From Pseudomonas sp. BN102 (GTDB taxonomy: Bacteria > Pseudomonadota > Gammaproteobacteria > Pseudomonadales > Pseudomonadaceae), in NCBI RefSeq assembly GCF_029871245.1, contig NZ_SSON01000076.1:1-64000 (forward strand): 64,000 bases of DNA, given 5' to 3'. How positions within the stretch are numbered: position 1 is the first letter of the stretch; the number at the start of each line of letters is the position of its first letter. Shown here piece after piece: positions 28,612 through 37,796 of the stretch. The notes beneath the pieces are model-generated. The model was not told the DNA's origin and did not search any database. It worked only from the letters and a program-made list of their open reading frames with translations. The position numbers were made by a program, and so were the translations under genes.

Positions 28612-28779
28612 GTTGTGGGTTCCTGTGCCTTGTGCACTGCATATCGGAATCCTGGCCCTCATTCGGTGCCGGGTACAGATCATCGCTGTCGATGCTATCA
28701 ACTGAACTAAAAATGTCAATTTGGACTATTTGTGTGTATTTTGAATGCCTGGAAAGAATTGCAGGAGCTGCGTCGATTC

Positions 28780-29418
28780 ATGACTGAGGACAATGCAAGG
28801 CGTCGCGAGATCGGCCTGAAACGCCGTGAACGCACCCGCCAGAAATTGCTTGAAGCCGCCGCCCGCGTCGTCGCCGAATTCGGTGAGCGCAATGCGACCA
28901 TTGATGATTTCATCCAGGCGGCCGGCGTTGCCCGGGGAACCTTCTACAACTACTACGCAACTCGCCAGGACCTGCTGGATGACCTTTGGGGATGGTTCGG
29001 GCGCAATCCATTTCTCGAAATCCACCAGGCGTGCCAGAAGCTGGAGGATCCAGCAGAACGCATCGCGGCCGAAGCGCGTCTGGTACTGCAAGGCGCCACG
29101 CAGAATTCCGCCTGGGGATGGCTCGTCTATGCGCTGTCCGCCAGCGGGCAGACCGTCAACGATGACTTGCTCGGTTACCCCAGGCCCGACCTGGTAATCG
29201 GCCTTCGCCAGGGCCGATTCACCTTCGAGGAGCTGAGCTGCGCGAGCGACCTGGTGGTGGGCACTGTGCGGACCGCGCTGAAGGCAGTATTGAGCGAGGC
29301 TCGTCCCAAGGATTACGCACACGGCATTTGTGTCCTGCTGCTTAGAGCCTTGGGCATCCCGAACGAAGAGGCCCTCGAAATCTCGGGCAGGCCGCTTCCG
29401 ACCGACCTCCGGCCATAG
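28780..29418 (+). CDS. TetR-family regulator divergent from the Ldi-SCO pair
   Basis: The 212-aa protein has an N-terminal TetR helix-turn-helix (RERTRQKLLEAAARVVAEFG, IDDFIQAAGVARGTFYNYYATRQDLLDDL) and a C-terminal ligand-binding helical domain. ATG 28780 is preferred; a GTG at 28732 would add 16 residues. The 168-bp gap to the Ldi-family gene must hold both promoters, so it likely represses the Ldi-SCO pair and itself. Confidence 0.85.
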   Translation: MTEDNARRREIGLKRRERTRQKLLEAAARVVAEFGERNATIDDFIQAAGVARGTFYNYYATRQDLLDDLWGWFGRNPFLEIHQACQKLEDPAERIAAEARLVLQGATQNSAWGWLVYALSASGQTVNDDLLGYPRPDLVIGLRQGRFTFEELSCASDLVVGTVRTALKAVLSEARPKDYAHGICVLLLRALGIPNEEALEISGRPLPTDLRP

Positions 29419-29807
29419 CTCATAGATGAATTGCGACGAGGGATGAGAAGCCATGTTCTGTTGTGCATTCGCGGCCTATCTTTTCGGTCTGAGCTGTTTG
29501 ACCACCCGAAAGGGATGGCAACGCTTTCGCAGCAATGGTTGGCGTCCTTCACGGACTTCCAGCGGAGCGTGCTGTGGGCCGCGTGGTGGTCCAGGTCCTG
29601 TGTATTCCCGGACCTCGCTCAGGCTCATCGCACTGACCGCGCTGCTTCTCCTCGGAATCGGCGCTGCCCATGAAATGTCCGTTGGCGAATCTGCTCCTGC
29701 CCCCGCTTCCCTCGATCCTGCCTGGTGTCGCGGCGGGGTCCTTCCCTTGCAACAAATCACACGCTGACCGACTACAGGTTTGCTTACAGCAGGCAGAAAC
29801 CGGACAA
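29419..29807. other. Non-coding gap after the TetR gene
   Basis: No gene could be supported in these 389 bp. Short reading frames on both strands lack recognisable domains or convincing ribosome-binding sites. Confidence 0.5.
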
Positions 29808-29839
29808 GCCACGCCGCCTTGCGAACGAGGCGGCGTGGC
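29808..29839 (-). terminator. Hairpin terminator after the DUF1302-DUF1329 pair
   Basis: An 11- to 12-bp GC-rich perfect stem (29808-29818 with 29829-29839) lies 17 bp after the DUF1329 stop on the minus strand. A moderately T-rich tract follows in that direction. Confidence 0.6.
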
Positions 29840-29856
29840 GAAGGCGCTATCGCGGT

Positions 29857-31230
29857 TCAGCGAACTCCGGCGTTGCGCAGGGCGGCAGGTGTGTAGTCCG
29901 CGATGGTGGCCTTGAAGCCGAACTCAAGGCCACGCTTCTCCTCGTTCTTCATGCCCAAGGCGATGTAGCGTCCTGCGATGATGTCGTACAGTGCTTCCAC
30001 GCTGTACGTCGCTACCTTCTGCTGGTAGTGAACGGTGGGGTGTCCTTCGCCGACTCGCCAGAGCTGACCGCGACCGTCGTAGTGATCGGCCAGAGCGACT
30101 TGCCAACTGTCCTCGTCGACGAACAGGTGCCGTTTGGCATAGATATGCCGTTCACCCGGTTTAACCGTGGCCTCCACTTCCCAGACCCTATGCAGCTCGT
30201 AACGAGTCAGATCCTGGTTGATGTGCCCGGCCTTGAGGATGTCCTCGTACTTCAATTTCGGCGAGTCCAGCTTGTAGCTGTTGTAGGGGATGTACATCTC
30301 CTTCTTACCAATCAGCTTCCAGTCATAGCGGTCCAACGCGCCATTGAACATTTCAAAGTTGTCTGACGTGCGCATGCCATCGGCCGCAGTGCCCGGGCCG
30401 TCGTACGCAACCTGCGGCGCGCGCCGCACGCGACGCTGGCCAGCGTTGTAGACCCAGGCCAGGCGCGGCTCCTTGTTCTGGTCGATGGTCTCGTGGACCA
30501 GCAGCACGTTACCGGCCAGGCGAGAGGGCTCGGTAACCCTCTGTTTGAAGTAGAACAGCACGTTGCTGGCCTTCTCCATATCCAGATCGGTCACGTCGGT
30601 GGGAGAGGCCAGATCGTCTTGAAAGTGCACCATGGTGAAGGCGCCATTGGTCTGCGGGGTAGCCTGGGTGATCAGGCGCCGCACGTTGCCGCCGCGATAG
30701 CGGGTTAGGTGGTTCCAGATCACCTCCACCCCGTTCTTTGGGATCGGGAAGGCGTAGTAACGGCTGTCAGAGAAGTTGGACAGGCCATTGCCATCATCCA
30801 CTGCCACGGTGTTGAGCGCGCTTTTCTTTGCCGCATCGTAGATCGCTTGCGGCGCGGCCATAGTACGGTGACTCGGGTAGACCGGAATCTTGTAGGTGGC
30901 AGCATAGCGCTTGAACATCGCGACTTGGCCCGGCGACAGCTTGTCTTTGTACTGCTCGACATTGGCCGCAGTGATGGTGAACAGAGGCTTTTCGCTGACA
31001 AAGGGGTCGTCGAGGAATCCGTTGGCATCCACTGCAGCCGCATTGGTCTGCAGGCCGCCGGTCCACTCCGGAACGCTGCCGTCGGCGTTTGCGGCCTTTT
31101 CCGCGCCTAACGGAGTCAGGGTAGTGCCCAGCTTGGTGGCCTCTTCGGGGGACACTGCGGCCATTACGCCGCCTGCCAAGAGTGACAGGGTCATGGCCGC
31201 ACCAAATTGCGTGAATTGTTTGGTTGTCAT
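29857..31230 (-). CDS. DUF1329 family outer-membrane-associated protein
   Basis: The 457-aa product has a signal peptide (about 1-24, ending VMAA) followed by EEATKLGTTLTPLGAEKAAN, DGSVPEWTGG and DSRYYAFPIPKNGVEVIWNHLTRYRGG, all typical of DUF1329. These proteins have a LolB/LolA-like fold and almost always pair with a DUF1302 protein in loci for hydrophobic or aromatic substrates, where uptake or envelope handling is suspected but not proven. AAGGACTC precedes the ATG. It follows the DUF1302 gene by 24 bp. Confidence 0.88.
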   Translation of the reverse strand: MTTKQFTQFGAAMTLSLLAGGVMAAVSPEEATKLGTTLTPLGAEKAANADGSVPEWTGGLQTNAAAVDANGFLDDPFVSEKPLFTITAANVEQYKDKLSPGQVAMFKRYAATYKIPVYPSHRTMAAPQAIYDAAKKSALNTVAVDDGNGLSNFSDSRYYAFPIPKNGVEVIWNHLTRYRGGNVRRLITQATPQTNGAFTMVHFQDDLASPTDVTDLDMEKASNVLFYFKQRVTEPSRLAGNVLLVHETIDQNKEPRLAWVYNAGQRRVRRAPQVAYDGPGTAADGMRTSDNFEMFNGALDRYDWKLIGKKEMYIPYNSYKLDSPKLKYEDILKAGHINQDLTRYELHRVWEVEATVKPGERHIYAKRHLFVDEDSWQVALADHYDGRGQLWRVGEGHPTVHYQQKVATYSVEALYDIIAGRYIALGMKNEEKRGLEFGFKATIADYTPAALRNAGVR

Positions 31231-31254
31231 TGTTTGAGTCCTTACGGGTCGTGC

Positions 31255-33027
31255 TTAGAAATTCACACCGAAGCTGAGGGCAACAAAGTCACGGTCAGTG
31301 ACGGTGTTGTAGTCACCGCCGAAAAAGTCGGTGTAGCTGAGGCTGGCGTTGTAGACGTTCTGATAGTCGGCATTCAGGCCGACGCTGATGGCTTTGCTGC
31401 CTTCGTTGAAGTTCGGACCATAGCCATCAACGTCATGCGACCAGGCCACGTTGGGCGTCAGATTGATCCCGGCGATCACGTTGCTGTAATCGAGACTGGC
31501 GCGTGCGCGGTAGCCCCAGGAGTTGCTGGTGAAGAAGCCTTTGTCATTGCACTCCTGGGGATTGGTGGCATTGAGGGCGCGGCAAGTAGGTTGAGAGGCC
31601 AGTTGCCCCGCACCAAAAATCGGGTCGCGGCCGAAGCGCAGTTCGCCGACATCGTCGCTGATGCCATTGATGTGGTTGTAGCCCACCTCGCCCACCAGGG
31701 TCAGTCGGCTGGCCCCTAGCACTCGATCAATGAATTGCACCGCGGAGAGCTGGGCCTGAGTGACCCCGCGGCGATCGTAGCCGTGCAAGTCGCTGCCGGC
31801 GGTGTTCTGTGCCTGGCCAGACTGGAACACCGGCGACAATGGCAGTCCAAGCGAGGCGAAGACCAGGTCGGTTGAGTTGATCTGCAGCGGCATGTTCGGG
31901 CGGTAGCTGACCTCTCCGGACAGCGCCGTGCCGCCGACGTTGGTCTGGAAGCTCAGGCCATAGAGGCGAATATCCTCCGGGTACTCGATGAAGTAGCGAG
32001 CGTTCGGCGCTCCTGGAATCAGGGCGGCGGATGGAGTTGTCGTGCGGATAGTGCTGAAGACCGGGCCGCGACTGTGGTAGTTCATTGCATAGGCGCCGAA
32101 CTCGGTGTCGTTCAGTGCCTCGGCAAACCAACGCAGGGCCAGGCCGTACTGGCCACCGTCCCTCGCATCGCGGTCACCGGCTCGTGGGATGAAGAAGTTG
32201 TTGCCTGTGGCCGGACCGGTGTTGTTCGATTGGCCCGGCGGCAGGTCATTGCCGGCGACCACCAGGCGGTCCGCGCAGCCGTCGGCGGCCAAATCGGAGG
32301 TAGAGAAGAAGGTGCCGCAGTTATCAACTACGGTCTGATCCCACTCCAGCTGATAGAAGGCCTCCATCGACAGACTGTCGCTCAAGTTCTGCGACAGGTA
32401 GAGCAGATTGACCGGAATCAGGCCTTCCTTGATCTCCGCGCCGGGGCGGCGGAAGGCAGCCACGTCGATGGGGTTGATCGAGTTGATGCTGTTGCCAATG
32501 AAAGTGCTCTCGCCCCAACTGACCACCTGCTTGCCGACCCGCACGCTGCCGGGTAGATCAGCGAGGTTGTAGTTGTGATAGAGAAAGGCATCGAGAAGCT
32601 GCGCACCGGAAGACTGTGCGCCTTCTTTGCGGTTATGGTCCTCGATGTCATAGAACAGGCGGTGCTCATCCTTGGTCTCGAAGTCATACCAGTATTTGCC
32701 GCGGAGGAATACGCCGATGTCGCCGTACTTCAGTTCAAGGTCGTGGATACCCTTGAATATCTTCGAGAAAGTCTCGCCCTTCTTGAAGTTCAGCCGGCCG
32801 TCATCCTGACCGCGCGTAGAGGCCTTGCCGCCGCTGGCTGCGGAAATGAAGTCCGGGTCGGCAGCGCGTACCGACCAGCTGGCGCCGACGGACAACTGCG
32901 AGTCGAATTGCCCTTCGACTTCTCCCATATTGAAGTTGACGGCGCTTGCCAGGCCTGTACTGGCGGCCAGATACCCACTTCCCATAGCGACAAGCGCTCG
33001 ACGAACTATTAATTTCTTGTTTTTCAT
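31255..33027 (-). CDS. DUF1302 family outer-membrane beta-barrel protein
   Basis: A 590-aa protein with a signal peptide (about 1-30) and a mature start FNMGEVEGQFDSQLSVGASWSVR. The body is beta-rich and Tyr/Asn-rich, and the C-terminus ends in aromatic Phe (VALSFGVNF), the classic outer-membrane barrel signal. DUF1302 proteins accompany DUF1329 in steroid, terpenoid and aromatic degradation clusters and probably serve as substrate porins or secretion components. The pair is separated by 210 bp from the ligase-ADH-ALDH operon and has a sigma-54-like sequence in front. Confidence 0.88.
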   Translation of the reverse strand: MKNKKLIVRRALVAMGSGYLAASTGLASAVNFNMGEVEGQFDSQLSVGASWSVRAADPDFISAASGGKASTRGQDDGRLNFKKGETFSKIFKGIHDLELKYGDIGVFLRGKYWYDFETKDEHRLFYDIEDHNRKEGAQSSGAQLLDAFLYHNYNLADLPGSVRVGKQVVSWGESTFIGNSINSINPIDVAAFRRPGAEIKEGLIPVNLLYLSQNLSDSLSMEAFYQLEWDQTVVDNCGTFFSTSDLAADGCADRLVVAGNDLPPGQSNNTGPATGNNFFIPRAGDRDARDGGQYGLALRWFAEALNDTEFGAYAMNYHSRGPVFSTIRTTTPSAALIPGAPNARYFIEYPEDIRLYGLSFQTNVGGTALSGEVSYRPNMPLQINSTDLVFASLGLPLSPVFQSGQAQNTAGSDLHGYDRRGVTQAQLSAVQFIDRVLGASRLTLVGEVGYNHINGISDDVGELRFGRDPIFGAGQLASQPTCRALNATNPQECNDKGFFTSNSWGYRARASLDYSNVIAGINLTPNVAWSHDVDGYGPNFNEGSKAISVGLNADYQNVYNASLSYTDFFGGDYNTVTDRDFVALSFGVNF

Positions 33028-33050
33028 TGCAATCCCATTTTGTTCTTATT

Positions 33051-33067
33051 TGCAAGACATCAGCCAC
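33051..33067 (-). promoter_or_regulatory. Possible sigma-54 (-24/-12) promoter before the DUF1302 gene
   Basis: Read on the minus strand, GTGGCTGATGTCTTGCA has the GG and GC dinucleotides at the required spacing with TGGC and TTGCA elements, differing from consensus only at the middle positions. Transcription would start about 13 bases before the start codon, which is short but leaves room for the ribosome-binding site. Confidence 0.4.
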
Positions 33068-33237
33068 AAGAGACTGATCGTTAATTAACTCCCGCACGGA
33101 GGACAACTTTTTATTCTTATATTTCAGCCATTTCCTCAATTACCAAAAGCAACGGAAATACGATCTCCGAACAAAGATTCAGCGCGAGCATTACTTTCCA
33201 GCAACGCTCGAACTTGAAGTGGTGGTACTTCAGATGA

Positions 33238-34770
33238 TCAGCTGCGCAATTCGCGCCTCAGGATTTTGCCGGTGCTTGTTCTCGGCAGAGAGTCGACAAA
33301 GGCGACGCTGCGGGGGACTTTGTAGCTGGCCAGGTGTTTGCGGCAGTACTCTAGGATCTCGACTTCGGAGGCCCGGCAATCCGGGTTGAGCACGATGAAC
33401 GCTTTGGCCAGTTCACCCTTGAGCTCGTCCTTGACCGGTGCCACGGCGACCATCGCCACCGCAGGATGGCCAGCCAGTATCTGCTCCAGTTCAGCGGGGA
33501 AGATCTTGTAGCCCGCGGTGATGATCATGTCCTTCAGGCGATCCAGAATATGGACATAGCCTTCGGCATCGATCTTCGCGATGTCACCTGTGCGCAACCA
33601 GCCACCATCGAGCAGGCTTGATGCCGTTACCGCAGCATTGCCGAGATACCCGCGCATGACGGTCGGGCCGCGAACCAGCAGTTCTCCCGACTCCCCTGCA
33701 GCCAATGTGCGCAGTGGATCGTCAACTGCGACGATCTTTGCCTCAACGCCCGGGAATGGCAGACCAACCGCGCCGTGGCGGGAAGGGAGATAGGGTGAGT
33801 GGGAAATCACCGGTCCGGCAACCTCGGTCATTCCCCAAAGCTCCAGAAGCGGGCAACCCAGGGCCGTGGTAATCGCGTCGATCTTCGCCACCGGCATGGT
33901 CTGGCCGCCCACCGTGCAGCGGGTCAGCGAACCTAAGTTCGAGCCAGGAAGATCAGGGTGCATCAGCAGGTAATAGAACATCGTCGGAACCCCCTCGAAG
34001 AGGGTCGCCTGGTAACGCTCGATGCTCTGCAGCGCCCAGCCCGCATCGAAACGCTCGGTAGAGATGAGCGTCATCCCCACCAGGAAACAGGCGTTCATGA
34101 CCACGTTTCCGTAGACATGCGGGAATGGCAATGCACTGACCACTCGCTCGCCCGGTCGGCGCACGTGCACGGTGGCGGTTAGCGCCGTGCTCATGAACAC
34201 GTTGCGGTGACTCAACATGGCGCCCTTCGGGTTCCCTGTCGTTCCGGACGTGTAGGCAATGGTGAACAGATCGTCCGGTTCCACATCGACGACAGGCATC
34301 GGTGGCGCCTCCAACAGGCTACCGAAGTCCACGAAATGACTTGCCGTTTGGCTAGCTCCATCGCCTGCCGACAGTGCGATGAACAACATGGGTGCTTGCC
34401 CTTCGGACTGGGGCAAAGCGCCGGTCAGCGATTCGCAGCGGTCATGCGGAGCAATGATCGCGACGGCACCGCTGTCGTTGGCGATGTACGCTATCTCTTC
34501 GATGCTGAGGAGGAAGTTGGCTGGAACCACCACGGCACCTAGCCGCGCAATAGCGTAGTAGGCAACTATCCATTCCCAGCTATTGGGCAAATGCAGGATA
34601 ACCACCTGCCCACGCTGTACCCCGCTCTTCTGCAAGCCTGCCGCGAAGCAGGACGCAAGAGAATCTATCTGGTTGAAACTCAGTTCCCGCTCACCGACGA
34701 TCAGTGCGACCTGGTCACCAAAGCACTTCGCTGCCTGCTCGCTGAGTGTACTCAGTACTGCCTTCATCAC
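33238..34770 (-). CDS. AMP-forming acyl-CoA synthetase
   Basis: A 510-aa member of the adenylate-forming family: P-loop YTSGTTGNPKGAMLSH (about 168-183), LWGMTEVAGP, GWLRTGDIAKIDAEG, RLKDMIITAGYKIFPAELE and the catalytic Lys region PRTSTGKILRREL at the end. It activates a carboxylic acid to its CoA thioester. Gene order places it after an aldehyde and an alcohol dehydrogenase, so the acid they make is the likely substrate. Chain length or ring type cannot be read from sequence. It starts 13 bp after the ADH stop with GGGGGAG upstream. Confidence 0.9.
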   Translation of the reverse strand: MMKAVLSTLSEQAAKCFGDQVALIVGERELSFNQIDSLASCFAAGLQKSGVQRGQVVILHLPNSWEWIVAYYAIARLGAVVVPANFLLSIEEIAYIANDSGAVAIIAPHDRCESLTGALPQSEGQAPMLFIALSAGDGASQTASHFVDFGSLLEAPPMPVVDVEPDDLFTIAYTSGTTGNPKGAMLSHRNVFMSTALTATVHVRRPGERVVSALPFPHVYGNVVMNACFLVGMTLISTERFDAGWALQSIERYQATLFEGVPTMFYYLLMHPDLPGSNLGSLTRCTVGGQTMPVAKIDAITTALGCPLLELWGMTEVAGPVISHSPYLPSRHGAVGLPFPGVEAKIVAVDDPLRTLAAGESGELLVRGPTVMRGYLGNAAVTASSLLDGGWLRTGDIAKIDAEGYVHILDRLKDMIITAGYKIFPAELEQILAGHPAVAMVAVAPVKDELKGELAKAFIVLNPDCRASEVEILEYCRKHLASYKVPRSVAFVDSLPRTSTGKILRRELRS

Positions 34771-34783
34771 GTGCTCCCCCGCC

Positions 34784-35893
34784 TCAACCTTTCAACCGCA
34801 CGACGGCTTTCAGGACTTTGCCCTGTTCGGAGTCCTGGACGGCCTGATTTATTTCTTCGAAGGGATAGAACGAGATCAATCGATCGAAGGGGAACGACCC
34901 CTGCCGCCAGAGCTCGATCAATTGGGGGATGAATATGTCGGGAACACTGTCGCCTTCGATGATGCCGCGCAGCGTGCGACCGAACAGAATGCTGTTCATG
35001 TCGAGCTGAACCTCGGTTCCCAATGCAGCCGCCCCGATCAGACCGCAGACACCGGTTTGGCGCAGCGCCTCGACAGCCTGCCGCAGCACCTTGGGCAGGG
35101 CTGTGCACTCGAGCGAATACTGCACACCCTCCCCCGCGGTCAGCGCCTTGATGGTCTCGACGGGCTCCTGCTCTTTCGCGTTGATGGCGTGCGTCGCCCC
35201 CAGCTCCAGCGCGAGGTCCAGGCGGGCCTGGTTCATGTCCACGGCGATGATGGTCGTGCAACCCACCAGCCGGGCCGCCATGACAGCAGCCAGGCCGACG
35301 GAGCCGCTACCGAATATGGCGATGCTGCTGCCGGCGCCCGGTTTCAATGCATTAATGACAGCCCCGGCTCCCGTCTGGATGCCGCAGCCAAGAGGCCCGA
35401 GAAATTCCAGCGGCACATCCTGTGGAACCTTCACCAGGTTGTGCGGCGAGGCGATCGCCAGCTCACCAAAAGACGACTGGTTGAAGAAGCAGCCACTGAC
35501 CGGATGACCCTGCTCGTCGCAGTAAGGCGTCGAGCCGTCTCTGCGGTGGCCGCTGAAGTTGAGACCGTACAGGTCCGAGCAATAGCCGTTGAGCCCCTTC
35601 TGGCAGTTGTGGCATTCGCCACAGCTGTCGAAGGTCATCACCACGTGATCGCCCGGACTCACCTTGGTTACCCGGCTACCGACCTTTCGTACGATGCCGG
35701 CACCTTCATGGCCGAGCACCGCCGGCAGCGGTACCGGGTAGTATTGGTCACGCACCACCAGATCCGTATGGCAGATGCCGGTGGCAACCACCTCCACCAA
35801 TACCTCATCGTCGCGCGGCCCCTCGAGGGCCACCCGCTCTATCCTGAATGGCCCGGCCTTTTCACGGACCACCGCAGCTTTCAGCGACACCAT
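34784..35893 (-). CDS. Zinc-dependent alcohol dehydrogenase (aryl/terpene alcohol type, MDR)
   Basis: The 369-aa medium-chain dehydrogenase has catalytic zinc ligands C41, H62 (GHEGAG) and C170, structural zinc Cys91/94/97/105 and the coenzyme fold IFGSGSVGLAA (194-204). NQSSFGELA and GPLGCGIQTGAGAVIN place it with benzyl-alcohol/geraniol dehydrogenase-type enzymes (XylB, GeoA). It would oxidise a primary alcohol to the aldehyde used by the neighbouring ALDH. ATG 35893 follows AGGAGG at ideal spacing; a 17-residue in-frame extension is rejected. Confidence 0.9.
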   Translation of the reverse strand: MVSLKAAVVREKAGPFRIERVALEGPRDDEVLVEVVATGICHTDLVVRDQYYPVPLPAVLGHEGAGIVRKVGSRVTKVSPGDHVVMTFDSCGECHNCQKGLNGYCSDLYGLNFSGHRRDGSTPYCDEQGHPVSGCFFNQSSFGELAIASPHNLVKVPQDVPLEFLGPLGCGIQTGAGAVINALKPGAGSSIAIFGSGSVGLAAVMAARLVGCTTIIAVDMNQARLDLALELGATHAINAKEQEPVETIKALTAGEGVQYSLECTALPKVLRQAVEALRQTGVCGLIGAAALGTEVQLDMNSILFGRTLRGIIEGDSVPDIFIPQLIELWRQGSFPFDRLISFYPFEEINQAVQDSEQGKVLKAVVRLKG

Positions 35894-35944
35894 CGCTTTG
35901 CCTCCTGTTGTTCTTGTCGTGGATGGAAGATGTCCGCGGTTCAC

Positions 35945-37402
35945 CTACAGCGCGCATCCCATGATGGTCTGCACGTTGGTGTACTCACCCAGACCTTCGA
36001 GCGCGTTCTCGATACCCAAACCCGACTGCTTGTGGCCTCCGAAGGCGATGTGCGGAGAGAACTGGTGGACCTGGTTGATCCATACCGTTCCGGCCTCCAG
36101 GCGCTGGGCAATCGCCTGGGCCTGCACCAGGTCACGTCCCCACACGGAAGCGGCAAGGCCATACTCAGTATTGTTCGCGCGTCCGATGACTTCTTCGACA
36201 TCGCGGTATTTCAGCAGCGGCAGAACTGGGCCGAAGGCTTCCTCGACCACGCAGCGCGCGTCGTCCGGAGGGTTGTCGATCAACGTGATGGGAATGAAAT
36301 AGCCTGTTCCGCGCTCGACCGTGCCGCCGGCGAGGAAGCGCAAACCGGCGCGGCGGGACTCTTCGATCAGGTCGCACACCTTGTCGTACTGCATCTTGTT
36401 CTGCAGCGGTCCAAGCTGGGTGTCGGCGTCCAGGCCATTGCCGATCTTGATGCCTGCCGCGTAATCGCAAAGCGCCTCGGCCACTTCGTCATAGATCGAC
36501 TCGTGGATGAACAGCCGCTTGGTCGCCACGCAGAACTGGGCGCTGTTCTGGAAAGAGGCCCAGAACAGTTTTTCCGCGATGCTTTTCGGGTCGACATCGG
36601 GAAGCACGATAGCCGGGTCGTTGCCGCCCAGTTCCAGGGTCACGCGCTTGAGATTGCCAGCCGCGCTCTGCATGACACGACTGCCCGTTGCCGTAGAGCC
36701 TGTGAAAGCGATCTTGTTGACGTCGGGGTGTTCGGTCAGCCACTGGCCGAGCTCATTTCCTCCGGCGACGATGTTCAGCACGCCTGGCGGAAGGACGCGC
36801 TGGGCCAGTTCGCCAAACCAGAGCGTGCAAAGGGGCGTATAGGGCGACGGTTTGACGACCACGGTATTGCCTGTCAGCAATGCCGGAGCAATTTTCCATA
36901 TCGCCAGAAGCAGCGGGAAGTTCCATGGGGTGATGGCGCCGACGACCCCCAATGGAACGTGCCGACACAGCACTTGCCCCTGCTCCCCCCCGCTTGCCAA
37001 CGACTGAGGAAGCGTCTGTTGGGCGACCTCGCGTAGCCAATGGATGCAGCCACCTATCTCCCATTCGGCACCAGCGCGTGCCTTACCTTGCTCCAGCGTC
37101 AACAGGCGGATGAAATGCTCCTGACGCGCGGCAATCAGGTCTGCCAGCTCGACCAATTTCGCCTGACGGGATTCCCACGGTGTATCGCTCCAGGAAGCGA
37201 ATGCGGCCTTGGCGCCTTGAACTGCCGTTTCCAGTTCCTGGCGGCCTGCCATTGGGTAGTCCACCAGGATCTCGCCGGTAGCAGGGTTGATGACTTCACC
37301 GCGCTGCGGCGTCTGTACCAGATGACCAGCGATGGACAGCGGGAAATCGGTGCTCGGCATACCAGCCAGCAGGCTGGATATCGTTTTTTCAACCTGACTC
37401 AT
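35945..37402 (-). CDS. NAD(P)-dependent aldehyde dehydrogenase
   Basis: The 485-aa ALDH-superfamily enzyme shows TPWNFPL with catalytic Asn161, TGSTATGSRV for coenzyme, LELGGNDPAIVL with general base Glu257, and nucleophile Cys291 in NSAQFCVA. In most ALDHs the last motif reads GQxC, so the AQFC form is a mild variant. It is first in an operon with the alcohol dehydrogenase (52-bp gap) and the acyl-CoA synthetase. A consensus sigma-54 promoter lies 67 bp upstream of its start. Confidence 0.92.
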   Translation of the reverse strand: MSQVEKTISSLLAGMPSTDFPLSIAGHLVQTPQRGEVINPATGEILVDYPMAGRQELETAVQGAKAAFASWSDTPWESRQAKLVELADLIAARQEHFIRLLTLEQGKARAGAEWEIGGCIHWLREVAQQTLPQSLASGGEQGQVLCRHVPLGVVGAITPWNFPLLLAIWKIAPALLTGNTVVVKPSPYTPLCTLWFGELAQRVLPPGVLNIVAGGNELGQWLTEHPDVNKIAFTGSTATGSRVMQSAAGNLKRVTLELGGNDPAIVLPDVDPKSIAEKLFWASFQNSAQFCVATKRLFIHESIYDEVAEALCDYAAGIKIGNGLDADTQLGPLQNKMQYDKVCDLIEESRRAGLRFLAGGTVERGTGYFIPITLIDNPPDDARCVVEEAFGPVLPLLKYRDVEEVIGRANNTEYGLAASVWGRDLVQAQAIAQRLEAGTVWINQVHQFSPHIAFGGHKQSGLGIENALEGLGEYTNVQTIMGCAL

Positions 37403-37468
37403 TGTTGTCTCTCTAGTTGTCGTCAGATGCTGAACGGATAGGGCTCCGTTCGGTTCGACAAGAGATGG

Positions 37469-37483
37469 GCAACGACCATGCCA
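37469..37483 (-). promoter_or_regulatory. Sigma-54 promoter of the ALDH-ADH-ligase operon
   Basis: On the minus strand TGGCATGGTCGTTGC matches the -24/-12 consensus TGGCAYR-N4-TTGC at every defined position. It lies 67 bp before the ALDH start, in the same intergenic region as a divergent sigma-54-dependent activator gene. Confidence 0.75.
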
Positions 37484-37549
37484 AAACTATATCTGTTTGT
37501 TTTTAAAGCATTTTTCCATCAGCGCTAATCTTTGGCGTGTCCACCTCCC

Positions 37550-37573
37550 GGACAGCACAAGTAGTCACTGTCC
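37550..37573. promoter_or_regulatory. Candidate upstream activator site (GGACAG-N12-CTGTCC)
   Basis: A perfect 6-bp inverted repeat with 12-bp spacer is centred about 80 bp upstream of the -24 element, the usual distance for an enhancer-type site of a sigma-54 activator. A further ACTGTCC copy is present at 37667-37673. An A/T-rich tract between it and the promoter (37485-37520) could bend, possibly with IHF. Confidence 0.45.
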
Positions 37574-37796
37574 AGTAACTGCACGCCCATTGAGAAAATC
37601 TCGATAGATTTCATCGAAATAGAGCTGAACCGCTCCTCTCAACTTCCTTGCATGTAGGAAAAAAAAACTGTCCCATCACTGTTCATCAGCCTTGGCCTTC
37701 AGAAAATTGCTTTCTTCCCTTTGGAGGCGCCATGAACAAAGGCTTGCCTAGCTGGCGAATGGCATAGAACTACAAGAGACATGCACGAGGTATTCA

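Noticed and set aside
29453-29767. A 104-codon plus-strand frame with a hydrophobic stretch after the TetR gene.
   Set aside because: No family similarity, basic Arg-rich first half and no clear ribosome-binding site; a competing minus-strand frame covers the same DNA.
29808-29839. Hairpin considered as part of a CRISPR-like or REP repeat.
   Set aside because: It occurs once, directly after the DUF1329 stop, and fits a terminator better. No repeat-spacer pattern was seen anywhere in the window.
34583-37036. An 817-codon plus-strand open frame opposite the ligase, ADH and ALDH genes.
   Set aside because: It is the antisense of three well-supported enzyme genes and contains no recognisable domain; long antisense frames are common at high GC.
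37601-37617. TCGAT-N7-ATCGA dyad in the ALDH-activator gap as an alternative activator site.
   Set aside because: Short dyad, farther from the promoter than the GGACAG-N12-CTGTCC repeat and without a second copy; kept only as a weak alternative.
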